DNA of 6,062 nucleotides from Nitrospirota bacterium. Its GTDB lineage: Bacteria; Nitrospirota; Nitrospiria; Nitrospirales; UBA8639. The first letter of the stretch is position 1. Every line of letters begins with the position of its first letter. Below are positions 1 through 5,577 of the stretch, in pieces. The notes under the pieces were generated by a model, which was given only the letters and a program-made list of their open reading frames with translations, was not told the DNA's origin and made no database searches. The DNA is taken from NCBI GenBank assembly GCA_003235785.1, contig QJYE01000128.1, forward strand, positions 1-6,062, given 5' to 3'. Both the position numbers and the translations under genes were made by a program.

Positions 1-354
1 ATGGATAAAAAGCATAAGGCTAAATTCTGAGAGTAGTAGAACAGGGTATATCGAAGTTATTCCATCTTGCTTGGGAAAAATTCAGGAAAATTTTTACGTG
101 GCAATGATTACTTATTTATACGTCAATATCGGTGATTGTGGATGAAAAACGGCAAAAGATTTGGGAAATACTAGCAATCAAAGAGAAAGTAGATCAAAAA
201 GCCATTCTTTTATACCATAGGAGCCGTGTTTTATTGAACCATTGCGGGGGAAAACACGACTGACCACATTAACAAGGGGAGAACCAATTTCCGGGGATGG
301 AACGCATAAATCCCATCTCATGTCTGCATTAAAATTTTGGGGAGGACTTCTCAC
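1..354. other. Stretch without a recognisable gene, upstream of the lipoprotein
   Basis: This AT-rich stretch holds only very short open frames (for example a 9-codon ATG frame at position 1 that ends at 30) and an overlapping frame from 242 that runs through the lipoprotein gene in another phase. I found no tRNA, rRNA, repeat or convincing sigma-70 promoter pair. The last bases contain the ribosome-binding site GGAGG at 341-345, which serves the ATG at 355. The promoter of the lipoprotein gene presumably lies here, but I cannot place it. Confidence 0.5.
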
Positions 355-564
355 ATGCGTATGTCAAAAATTTCACCTGGGTTGTTCAGTCTGGTGTTTT
401 TGGGTGTGGTTCTTTCAGGTTGCGCCTCCATGCAACTCCAGAATTCCGGGGATGAGGCCGATGCGGGTCCGGTTCCATTCACATCAATGGTCGAATTTGA
501 TCAAGCGATGCATTTTCTCAATCAACAGGGCGAGGATGTCGTCATTTCAGCAGGAGATTATTAG
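355..564 (+). CDS. Lipoprotein N-terminal part, ended by an in-frame TAG
   Basis: This 69-residue frame begins with a bacterial lipoprotein signal: a short basic start (MRMSK), a hydrophobic core (GLFSLVFLGVVL) and the lipobox LSGC with the acylated cysteine at residue 23. The product should be exported by Sec and lipidated. The start at 355 is chosen because GGAGG at 341-345 lies 9 bases upstream; TTG at 337 would put that site inside the gene, and ATG at 361 is a weaker alternative. The frame stops at TAG (562-564) after the residues SAGDY. The same phase continues without another stop to 1572, with protein-like sequence directly after the stop. I therefore read this as the N-terminal piece of one longer lipoprotein of about 405 codons, interrupted by a nonsense codon, most simply a CAG (Gln) to TAG change. 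A genuine 69-residue lipoprotein is possible but less likely. The family is not recognised. Confidence 0.7.
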   Translation: MRMSKISPGLFSLVFLGVVLSGCASMQLQNSGDEADAGPVPFTSMVEFDQAMHFLNQQGEDVVISAGDY

Positions 565-618
565 GTTGATCCTGTTCAAAATGGATTACGGCTGAAATCT
601 GTTAATAATGAAGAGGCA

Positions 619-1572
619 GTGGCTGTCATTGTCCAGGCGGAGACGACGACACATGATCGAACTGTTGAAATTCCTGAGTCCGTTTCCATGAAGGAAGGAG
701 ACGACCAACAAGTCGTGATGATGCTAATGCCGGATGGACAGGCGTTGGAAGCGGTGGGGTCGACCAGCGGTATCCAGGGTCGCGGAGCGACACTTAGTAA
801 GGTGATACGACCTAGGAGAAGTCTGAAGCGGCTTCCCAAAGTGATTGGCATTTTTACGGTGCCGAAACTTGCGGCGATTACCCCTGGCGGAACTCTTTAT
901 GTCAAAGGGAGTGATTTTGGAGCGGCCAAAGGGAAGATCGACCTGCATCTCAGTCATCCGATCCCCCAAGTTGTGGCGTTGTCCGTGGAATCCTGGAGTG
1001 ATACCAATATTAAAGCCAAAATTCCTAATTCTATTTCTGGCGTGATGGATCATCAGGCAAAATTCCAGGTTTTAACGGCTCAAGGTCTCAGTCGAATGTC
1101 TTGGCAGGTTCCCTTTTATGCCGCTCGATCGACGAAATCACTCAAAAAAGGTGATCCTGCGGTAAATGTCACTCATTGTTCAACTGGTGCAGATAAAAAT
1201 TTCTGTAATGACTTGAACACGAGCACCGGGGGGAGCTGTTTTTCTTCGGCCATCCCACCGGTCTTTAAGACTGGAGCCATTTATGCTCAGCATGTCAACT
1301 GTGATGTCGCGGTAGATTGGGATGATGGAACGGATAAATACGATGTGACGCTTAAAAACGGATGGGTCTTCAAAAAAGTTGAATACACCGACCAGAAATC
1401 TTCCACAAGTGAACGGATCAACGGGCCTGAATTAGGAAAGCTAAGGAGAGATCTCCCCGGGCAGACTTCTTGGAAACCTGAAATTTCTTGGGAAGTGAGT
1501 CCTGGACCGGATCGCCTAGAATATGTGTATTGGCTGACGATTGAAGGCCCCAAGGGTGTTTCATATTATTAA
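619..1572 (+). CDS. Hypothetical exported protein with IPT/TIG-like domain; C-terminal part of the broken lipoprotein
   Basis: A 317-residue frame in the same phase as the lipoprotein piece that ends at 564. The 18 codons between the TAG and the GTG at 619 are open and protein-like (for example VDPVQNGLRLKSV). The GTG at 619 has only AAGAGG two bases upstream, too close for a normal ribosome-binding site, so it is probably not a true start. Residues 30-50 carry a hydrophobic strand followed by PDGQALEAVGS. Residues 87-157 (ITPGGTLYVKGSDFG, later SWSDTNIKAKIP) have the pattern of an IPT/TIG immunoglobulin-like beta-sandwich, common in exported and surface proteins. The C-terminal half has cysteines at about 187, 196, 207 and 228, compatible with disulphides in the periplasm or outside the cell. 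Without the upstream lipoprotein signal this fragment would stay in the cytoplasm, which supports a broken gene. Function unknown; a structural or binding role is only inferred from the fold. Confidence 0.7.
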   Translation: MAVIVQAETTTHDRTVEIPESVSMKEGDDQQVVMMLMPDGQALEAVGSTSGIQGRGATLSKVIRPRRSLKRLPKVIGIFTVPKLAAITPGGTLYVKGSDFGAAKGKIDLHLSHPIPQVVALSVESWSDTNIKAKIPNSISGVMDHQAKFQVLTAQGLSRMSWQVPFYAARSTKSLKKGDPAVNVTHCSTGADKNFCNDLNTSTGGSCFSSAIPPVFKTGAIYAQHVNCDVAVDWDDGTDKYDVTLKNGWVFKKVEYTDQKSSTSERINGPELGKLRRDLPGQTSWKPEISWEVSPGPDRLEYVYWLTIEGPKGVSYY

Positions 1573-1660
1573 CCTCTGCGCAGGACGATGTGAGGAGTGT
1601 CAGAGAATTCTTTCCAGGGTAGGACAAGGCGAGGTCCGCGATGGATGTATCTAGAAAGTA

Positions 1661-2380
1661 ATGTTGATGAAAATGGCGAATGATCTTACTTTACAACGCA
1701 CGAGTCCCTTTTCGTATACGTGCAACCAATGCTCGCGGTGTTGCTACAACAAACGCATTCAGGTCAACCCATATGAGGTGGCTCGATTGGCTCGGAATAA
1801 GGGTCTCTCGACGACCGACCTGATTGCTAACTATTTAGAGCCAGGCAAGCCCTACTTGCGAAATCAACCAGACGGGGCCTGTGTGTTTTTGACGGATCGA
1901 TGTTGTGGTGTGCATGTGGATCGTCCTTTGGTTTGCCGATTGTATCCCTTGGGACAAACCCTGACGGGTGAAGGAAAGGAATCCTTTGCACATGCGACCC
2001 CTCATCCCGAAACAGAAGGGGAGTATGGTCATGATGGGACGGTGGAAGGTTTTCTAACGGCACAAGGGGTTGCGCCTTTTCTTCATGCGCGTGACCGGTA
2101 TGTAGCAGTTGTCTATCGGCTATTGGATATTTTGGATAAGGAAAATTTCGTCAATCAAGACACCTTCACCATCACGGCAGAAACATTCTACGATCATCTT
2201 TCACGGCAATTGGCTCTCGCGCACTGGTTGGACATGGATCGTGTGATTGCCTCTTATGACCAGCCTTGTCAGGTTCCAGAGCAGACAGACTTGCCGCATC
2301 GCCTTGCCTTGCACTTAGGAATCATGGAAGCTTGGATGGCGACTCAAACAACAGGAGGGAATGATGAACGATTATTCTAA
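1661..2380 (+). CDS. YkgJ-family (UPF0153-type) cysteine cluster protein
   Basis: A protein of 239 residues with the hallmark cysteines of the YkgJ/UPF0153 family: CNQCSRCC at residues 21-28 (CxxCxxCC), a single cysteine in ACVFL at 74, DRCCGVH at 79-85 and RPLVCRLYP at 88-96. The cysteines are thought to bind a metal (zinc or an iron-sulphur cluster). Members are cytoplasmic and mostly uncharacterised, and some lie near flagellar or protein-modification genes. The C-terminal 140 residues have no motif I know. ATG codons at 1661, 1667 and 1673 are all possible starts. GAAAG at 1654-1658 is spaced better for 1667 than for 1661, and no strong site settles the question. The 3' end overlaps the next gene, whose ribosome-binding site AGGAGG lies inside this one, so the two are probably co-translated. 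Family assignment is firm; function is not. Confidence 0.85.
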   Translation: MLMKMANDLTLQRTSPFSYTCNQCSRCCYNKRIQVNPYEVARLARNKGLSTTDLIANYLEPGKPYLRNQPDGACVFLTDRCCGVHVDRPLVCRLYPLGQTLTGEGKESFAHATPHPETEGEYGHDGTVEGFLTAQGVAPFLHARDRYVAVVYRLLDILDKENFVNQDTFTITAETFYDHLSRQLALAHWLDMDRVIASYDQPCQVPEQTDLPHRLALHLGIMEAWMATQTTGGNDERLF

Positions 2381-2726
2381 AACGACTCAAGAACCCACTC
2401 AGAATTCGTCTACTCCGCTTTCCAATACGCGAACGAAAAAAATAGCAGCCACAGTCGCAGCATTGGGCGCTGCGTTGGGAATGAATATGCAGGATGTCTT
2501 GGCGGGAACACCGTCAATTTCAAAAAATGCTCCCTCTTCATCAAGCCAATCTCGCCCCATGACGCCAGCGGAGATCGATCGAGTCAAGAAGCTACAAAAG
2601 AAGGGTGGATCCCCACAAATGCCAGGCTTTGAAAAGCGGCCGGATACGCTAGCTTACAAAATGGACGAGAAAGACAAATTAAAGAGTCCTAAGATCCAGG
2701 TAGCCCCGCAAAAATCCACTCGATAG
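2364..2726 (+). CDS. Small hypothetical secreted or membrane-anchored protein
   Basis: A protein of about 120 residues. A polar N-terminus of some 25 residues ends in RTKK and is followed by a hydrophobic stretch (IAATVAALGAALGM), then DVLAG, which resembles a signal-peptide cleavage region with an unusually long n-region. The rest is low in hydrophobic residues and rich in Ser, Pro, Lys and Gln, as in a disordered or linker-like secreted protein. AGGAGG at 2353-2358 is 5 bases from the ATG at 2364 and only 2 from the ATG at 2361, so 2364 is preferred. The gene overlaps the end of the YkgJ-type gene by 17 bases and is probably translated together with it. It ends in TAG (2724-2726). The same phase stays open for another 26 codons and is used again by the downstream HExxH relic, so this may be the front part of a broken longer protein. 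No family recognised. Confidence 0.65.
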   Translation: MNDYSKTTQEPTQNSSTPLSNTRTKKIAATVAALGAALGMNMQDVLAGTPSISKNAPSSSSQSRPMTPAEIDRVKKLQKKGGSPQMPGFEKRPDTLAYKMDEKDKLKSPKIQVAPQKSTR

Positions 2727-2785
2727 GGGCAGGAAGAGTCGGTACTCAAGAGGAAGACCACGGTCACAGGACCCTTAGCATTTAG

Positions 2786-3107
2786 GATGAGCCCAAGCTG
2801 CTCCTGATTCATGAGATGACCCATGTCTGGCAAGGACAGCATCTGGTGCCCTTCATGTTTAATTCGGCGGCTCATCAGAGTCTCAGCGCCATCAATAAAT
2901 GGCGGGGATGTGGCCTCGGCCTATTCGTACACGGTGGACAAACCTTGGGGACAATACAATGTCGAGCAGCTGGCCAGCATTGTGGAGCACTGGTTCATGC
3001 CGGCCAATCTGTGGTTTAAAAATGGTCCCTGTGGCGTTGGGATGAAAACTACGGACTCGCGGTCTCTGTACATTCGGGACAACATTCGGAAGAACAAAGC
3101 GAACTAA
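2786..3107 (+). pseudogene. Frameshifted HExxH metallopeptidase-like relic
   Basis: Two phases give complementary pieces of one protein. From 2786 the first phase reads DEPKLLLIHEMTHVWQGQH and continues to about SAINK near 2897. It contains a zincin motif HEMTH (codons 2810-2824) followed by VWQ. The second phase then takes over with GGDVASAYSYT, KPWGQYNVEQLASIVEHWF and a basic tail, ending at TAA 3105-3107. The order HExxH-VWQ, then AYxY, then YNVEQxASIVE matches a group of small bacterial zinc-protease-like proteins found near secretion and Rhs/Vgr genes, with the Glu-rich helix after the HExxH helix. Neither phase alone makes a sensible protein, so at least one frameshift lies near 2895-2905. 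The N-terminal side is also out of phase: TTVTGPLAF at 2757-2783 sits in the second phase and a stop (TAG 2783-2785) precedes the HExxH piece. The gene is probably inactive, unless the sequence itself has errors. The exact family name is uncertain. Confidence 0.75.
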
Positions 3108-3134
3108 TAATCCTGAGCAGTTGGAGAACCCATC

Positions 3135-4229
3135 ATGGATGCCAAACAACCAAATGTACCAGATTCAAATGGCCCGCTCTCCCGGCGGGACTTTCTGAGG
3201 TGGGCCCGTATAGGCGGGTTGGCTGCTGTTAGCCTTCCGCTTTGGCTCAACCTCTGGTCTCGTTCAGCAATGGGTGTGGTCACCATAGAAGGAATTGATG
3301 CGGAGACGGTCAAGCCTTCCCAGTCACCGTCCCCAGGAGAAATCGTCATGGATCCGTTAGCTCCATCTCCCCAAGTCTACGGGTTGGATTTAGGAGGTGG
3401 CCCACCGCTGGAGGTCTTTGGTTTTGAGGGCGGGGAACCGGTTGGACGGTCTTCCCTGGGACAACCTGGGGCGGATGGTCGTGTCTTGAAGCGGATCGAG
3501 GGCGTTCAGTATCGCGACCTGGTGTTCTACTATCTGCTTACGCCTCGTGCGCCGATTAATGGCTGGCTGGCCAACAGTCTGAAAGGCACGACACAGCCCA
3601 TCAGTGGTTCAATCATTGTGACGGATCGGTTCTCAGGCCAAGCCTCTACAGTGCAGTTTTCCGGAGGGTTCCTTCGCCAAATTGATTTTCCGGAAGTTGA
3701 TACGGAGTTGGCTCAGCAATCGGCCCCGTTTAGAATTACCATTGGGGTCCAGCGGACAGAACGCGGTCAGGGTATCTATCCTTTCAATAAATTTGTTCGG
3801 ATCCCTGCTACCAGCGCTCCCATGAAGGGCTGGTTTAAACTCCAAATTGATGGTCTGGGCTCTATTCAGAATGTGGTCCAGGTGGAGACTCCCATATTTT
3901 CCGTAGGCCTGCTTCCGCCGAATCCGACGGTCGGGGGATTCCCAGGAACGAAGCCCAAGAACTACTCGAATCTCAAGCTGCAGCTTCCGGAGGTGAATGC
4001 CGAACCGTTCTATGATTGGCACACCAATTTTGTCTTGAAAGGCTCTAACGCTGAAAAGTTTGAAAAGAGGGGAACCTTACACTGGTTATCCCCTACACAA
4101 AACAACAAGACGGTTTTTACGCTTCATTTTGAGAATCTGGGCATTTTGAGCGTGGTCCGACTTCCCAACAAGCCTGGGTATGTTCAGGTCGAAATGTACT
4201 GCGAGAAGGTCGTGCCCGAGTTCTTGTGA
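3135..4229 (+). CDS. Tat-exported protein with two tandem tail-tube-like modules (putative)
   Basis: A 364-residue protein. Residues 16-21 are SRRDFL, a clear twin-arginine motif, followed by a hydrophobic h-region (IGGLAAVSLPLWLNLW, 26-41) and RSAMG, so the product should be exported folded through Tat. GGAG at 3123-3126 is 8 bases from this ATG and supports the start. The mature part seems to contain two related modules, about 80-205 and 230-360. Each has a P-x-x-x-W motif (PINGW at 140, PFYDW at 291), a KG 6-7 residues later, and a glycine-started strand pair (GSIIVTD at 158, GTLHWLS at 313). The second opens with FKLQIDGLG and VETP. This layout recalls phage and contractile-injection tail-tube proteins of the gp19 type (F-x-IDG at the start, a central W, then strand pairs). 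Tail proteins are not normally Tat substrates, so this is either a domesticated fold or a coincidence. It could instead be an unrelated beta-rich periplasmic protein. It sits 27 bases after the HExxH relic. Confidence 0.8.
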   Translation: MDAKQPNVPDSNGPLSRRDFLRWARIGGLAAVSLPLWLNLWSRSAMGVVTIEGIDAETVKPSQSPSPGEIVMDPLAPSPQVYGLDLGGGPPLEVFGFEGGEPVGRSSLGQPGADGRVLKRIEGVQYRDLVFYYLLTPRAPINGWLANSLKGTTQPISGSIIVTDRFSGQASTVQFSGGFLRQIDFPEVDTELAQQSAPFRITIGVQRTERGQGIYPFNKFVRIPATSAPMKGWFKLQIDGLGSIQNVVQVETPIFSVGLLPPNPTVGGFPGTKPKNYSNLKLQLPEVNAEPFYDWHTNFVLKGSNAEKFEKRGTLHWLSPTQNNKTVFTLHFENLGILSVVRLPNKPGYVQVEMYCEKVVPEFL

Positions 4230-4331
4230 AGGCTGAAATTTGGCAGGAATCGTGGGGCAAAATGATCACCTCCCGGGATCAACGAACATTGGCCTTTTGA
4301 GGAATCATGGAGAATGTTGTAAGAAATAATA
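4230..4331. other. Intergenic space between convergent genes
   Basis: About 100 bases between the stop of the Tat-exported protein and the stem-loop that follows the minus-strand genes. A weak 6-base inverted repeat (AACATT 4285-4290, AATGTT 4313-4318) is present but has no T-run. I see no gene and no clear terminator for the plus-strand gene. Confidence 0.4.
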
Positions 4332-4350
4332 CCGGAAAAATTATTTCCGG
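4332..4350 (-). terminator. Short stem-loop behind the minus-strand small-gene set
   Basis: CCGGAAA (4332-4338) and TTTCCGG (4344-4350) form a perfect 7-bp stem with a 5-base loop. It starts four bases past the stop codon of the last minus-strand gene. Read on the minus strand, it is followed by an AT-rich run (TATTATTTCTT) rather than a pure T-tract. It is a plausible weak terminator for the minus-strand genes and might also act on transcripts from the convergent plus-strand gene. Confidence 0.45.
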
Positions 4351-4353
4351 AAA

Positions 4354-4569
4354 TCAGTTTAAAGGATCTTGCAGGGGAGAGTTGAGAAAGAGGCGGCGAG
4401 CCGGAGTTTTCCATTCTTGAAGAAAAAGAAGGAGTTCAGGAAGACGAGCCGGCCCTTGGGCCACACAATCAATCTCGCCGTCCTTATTCACTCGCCATAA
4501 ACACTCGCCTTCTCGTAGGAGATACATTCCCTCTTCGCATGATCGTCGTATGGTCATGGTATCGTTCAT
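4354..4569 (-). CDS. Small hypothetical protein (71 residues)
   Basis: A 71-residue soluble-looking protein with two cysteines, an N-terminal half rich in Glu and Arg (EEGMYLLREGECLWRV) and a Leu-rich middle (ARLPELLLFLQEW) that may form a helix. AAGGAG on the minus strand (4580-4585) lies 10 bases upstream of the ATG, and the stop of the zinc-ribbon-like gene falls within this site, so the two are probably one transcript. No signal peptide or membrane segment. I do not recognise the family. Its place as the last of three tightly packed small genes supports that it is real. Confidence 0.6.
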   Translation of the reverse strand: MNDTMTIRRSCEEGMYLLREGECLWRVNKDGEIDCVAQGPARLPELLLFLQEWKTPARRLFLNSPLQDPLN

Positions 4570-4584
4570 TGTCTTTCCACTCCT

Positions 4585-4794
4585 TTAGCAACTGTGGTCC
4601 TTAGAATTGGCGAGGACCTTGGTGCAGTCGGAGCAACAGACTTCCTTGTTTGAGACAGAGACCAATCGAATATAATGTTGGCATCTGACGCAATACAGAT
4701 ATCCCTGACCATAAAATCGAAAAGGATAGGTGGGCAATAACGCCTGCCAATTGACGGTTTCGATCGGGAGCATGGGAGTGGTCAGGGAAAGCAT
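4585..4794 (-). CDS. Small zinc-ribbon-like protein (69 residues)
   Basis: A 69-residue protein with a cysteine layout of CVRC (35-38), then 14 residues, then CCSDC (53-57), and a further cysteine at the C-terminus. This fits a small zinc ribbon or rubredoxin-like knuckle that binds one metal through two CxxC-type pairs. The first 33 residues are moderately hydrophobic with aromatics (FRFYGQGYLY) and have no clear signal peptide. AAGGAG ends 9 bases upstream of the ATG at 4794, which supports this start over the second Met at residue 8. It follows the 26-residue membrane peptide by 33 bases and precedes the 71-residue gene by 15 bases. Role unknown; nucleic-acid or protein binding would be typical for such a ribbon. 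Confidence 0.65.
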   Translation of the reverse strand: MLSLTTPMLPIETVNWQALLPTYPFRFYGQGYLYCVRCQHYIRLVSVSNKEVCCSDCTKVLANSKDHSC

Positions 4795-4827
4795 GGCCTC
4801 GGTCTCCTTTTCAATGAATGCGTCGTG

Positions 4828-4908
4828 TTACGGTCGCCACAACCAAAACATCGACAACAGTCCCAGTAGACTGATTCCGCTGATAGTGATGAAAAATGTG
4901 CTTTCCAT
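4828..4908 (-). CDS. Single-span membrane microprotein (26 residues)
   Basis: A 26-codon frame that starts MESTFF, carries one hydrophobic segment (FITISGISLLGLLSMFWLW) and ends in Arg-Pro. On the minus strand AAAGG lies 7 bases before the ATG. A longer in-phase frame exists upstream to 5139, but its sequence is not protein-like and has no ribosome-binding site, so the short start is preferred. Size and layout resemble the small one-helix subunits or regulators that accompany membrane complexes such as terminal oxidases, but nothing in the sequence identifies a partner. It is the first of three small minus-strand genes. Very short frames can be accidental; the ribosome-binding site, the clean hydrophobic helix and the position are the arguments for it. 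Confidence 0.5.
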   Translation of the reverse strand: MESTFFITISGISLLGLLSMFWLWRP

Positions 4909-5154
4909 AATCTTGCCTTTCTTATGGGTCAGTCGTTGATGACTTTTCTCTAGTTCATAATGAGAGCAACCTTGATGCCATAATGGGTTTGTTGGGCTCC
5001 CGGGTAGTGGGGAATCATGCAACCGATTGAATATTTGGAAAAATGAAAGCTGGTGGAAATCGTAGGCATGAGGAATTTCAGGTTGGTGGCATATGAATAA
5101 GTATCTAAATGTGTACATAGGGGTAACTAGAATGAACATGGATCACGTAAAGGG
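4909..5154. other. Stretch without a recognisable gene, upstream of the minus-strand small genes
   Basis: I see no convincing coding frame, tRNA or repeat here. The promoter for the three minus-strand genes should lie in this stretch, but no clear -35/-10 pair stands out. A 12-codon frame from 5132 on the plus strand (ATGAACATGGATCACG) has no ribosome-binding site and is probably chance. Confidence 0.4.
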
Positions 5155-5203
5155 GCAGACTCGAATTTAACCTTAAAGCAGCGGTTGGATCCCGAAAGTC
5201 TGC
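5155..5203. repeat. Inverted repeat, 7-bp arms
   Basis: GCAGACT (5155-5161) and AGTCTGC (5197-5203) are perfect inverted arms 35 bases apart. Inside them AACC and GGTT could add a second short pairing. It is the first of a series of inverted repeats that fills the next 300 bases. Confidence 0.45.
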
Positions 5204-5220
5204 ACAATCTTCTCACGCAC

Positions 5221-5283
5221 CTAGGAAATTTCAAAAATCTCGCATCATCCGTAAGGTGAGCACGAGTTGCAAAAATTTCCTAG
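5221..5283. repeat. Inverted repeat, 11-bp arms
   Basis: CTAGGAAATTT (5221-5231) and AAATTTCCTAG (5273-5283) are perfect inverted arms with 41 bases between them. Partial similarity continues inwards (AAAAATCTCG against the complement of CGAGTTGCAA), which suggests older, longer arms. No open frame of interest crosses it. It may be the end pair of a small non-autonomous element or a repeat-derived hairpin. Confidence 0.55.
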
Positions 5284-5291
5284 CACATCAA

Positions 5292-5458
5292 CCTAAAAAC
5301 GGCAGATGCCAGGTTCGGAACCCTTCGACACGCTCACTCCGGAGGCTGCTCAGGGCGAACGGACTCTTCACCATTTGGGTGAGTACTTCAAAGAACCGTT
5401 CGTGCTGAGCCTGTCGAAGCATGGGCAGTGTTTCACCACTGCAACTGCCGTTTTTAGG
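5292..5458. repeat. Composite element bounded by 14-bp inverted repeats
   Basis: CCTAAAAACGGCAG (5292-5305) and CTGCCGTTTTTAGG (5445-5458) are perfect 14-bp inverted arms. They enclose the REP-like palindrome (5322-5419) and a small 6-bp hairpin (GCAGTG 5425-5430, CACTGC 5437-5442). A related copy of the right arm, TGCCGTTTCTAGG, recurs in direct orientation from 5492. The nested symmetry suggests a mobile palindromic element (REPIN or MITE type), possibly one inserted into another. It encodes no transposase here. Confidence 0.6.
5322..5419. repeat. REP-like palindrome (TTCGACA / CGAACGG type)
   Basis: The left arm (5323-5362) reads CTTCGACACGCTCA, an extra 16 bases, then GGGCGAACGG. The right arm (5396-5419) is CCGTTCGTGCTGAGCC followed by TGTCGAAG. 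Leaving out the 16 extra bases, the arms match at 21 of 24 positions. This is the common intergenic repeat that, when mistranslated, gives peptides such as VLSLSKHG and LRQAQHER, both visible in frames here. The 16-base excess is flanked by two copies of GCTCA (5332-5336 and 5348-5352), so it looks like slippage between short direct repeats. Such repeats can act as transcript ends or be moved by RAYT-type transposases, none of which is in this window. Confidence 0.75.
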
Positions 5459-5577
5459 ATCAATAGTTTGCACAGCTTGATCGCGCTCAATTGCCGTTTC
5501 TAGGTTTAATGGGAGAGTGGTCAGTATCGCTGGCTGTAGAGGGATTGGAATTGGGAAGAAAATGTCCCCTTGGGTTC

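Noticed and set aside
61..220. Possible sigma-70 promoter elements (TTGCTT, TTTATA, TTTTATACC)
   Set aside because: No -35/-10 pair with normal spacing could be matched in this AT-rich stretch.
242..595. 117-codon plus-strand frame over the lipoprotein start
   Set aside because: It overlaps the lipoprotein signal in another phase, has a biased Trp/Phe/Cys content and no ribosome-binding site.
724..1053. 109-codon minus-strand frame opposite the IPT/TIG-like region
   Set aside because: Antisense shadow; no ribosome-binding site and no recognisable domain.
3633..4022. 129-codon minus-strand frame inside the Tat-exported protein gene
   Set aside because: It is the antisense shadow of a well-supported gene with signal sequence and ribosome-binding site.
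4828..5139. 103-codon minus-strand reading of the 26-residue membrane peptide
   Set aside because: The upstream part is rich in His, Pro and Phe without protein-like pattern, and only the short start at 4908 has a ribosome-binding site.
5155..5203. tRNA-like or attachment-site fold
   Set aside because: The 7-bp outer stem resembles an acceptor stem, but no anticodon arm, T-loop motif or CCA context is present.
5146..5460. CRISPR-like array
   Set aside because: The repeats are inverted, differ from each other and have no regular spacers.
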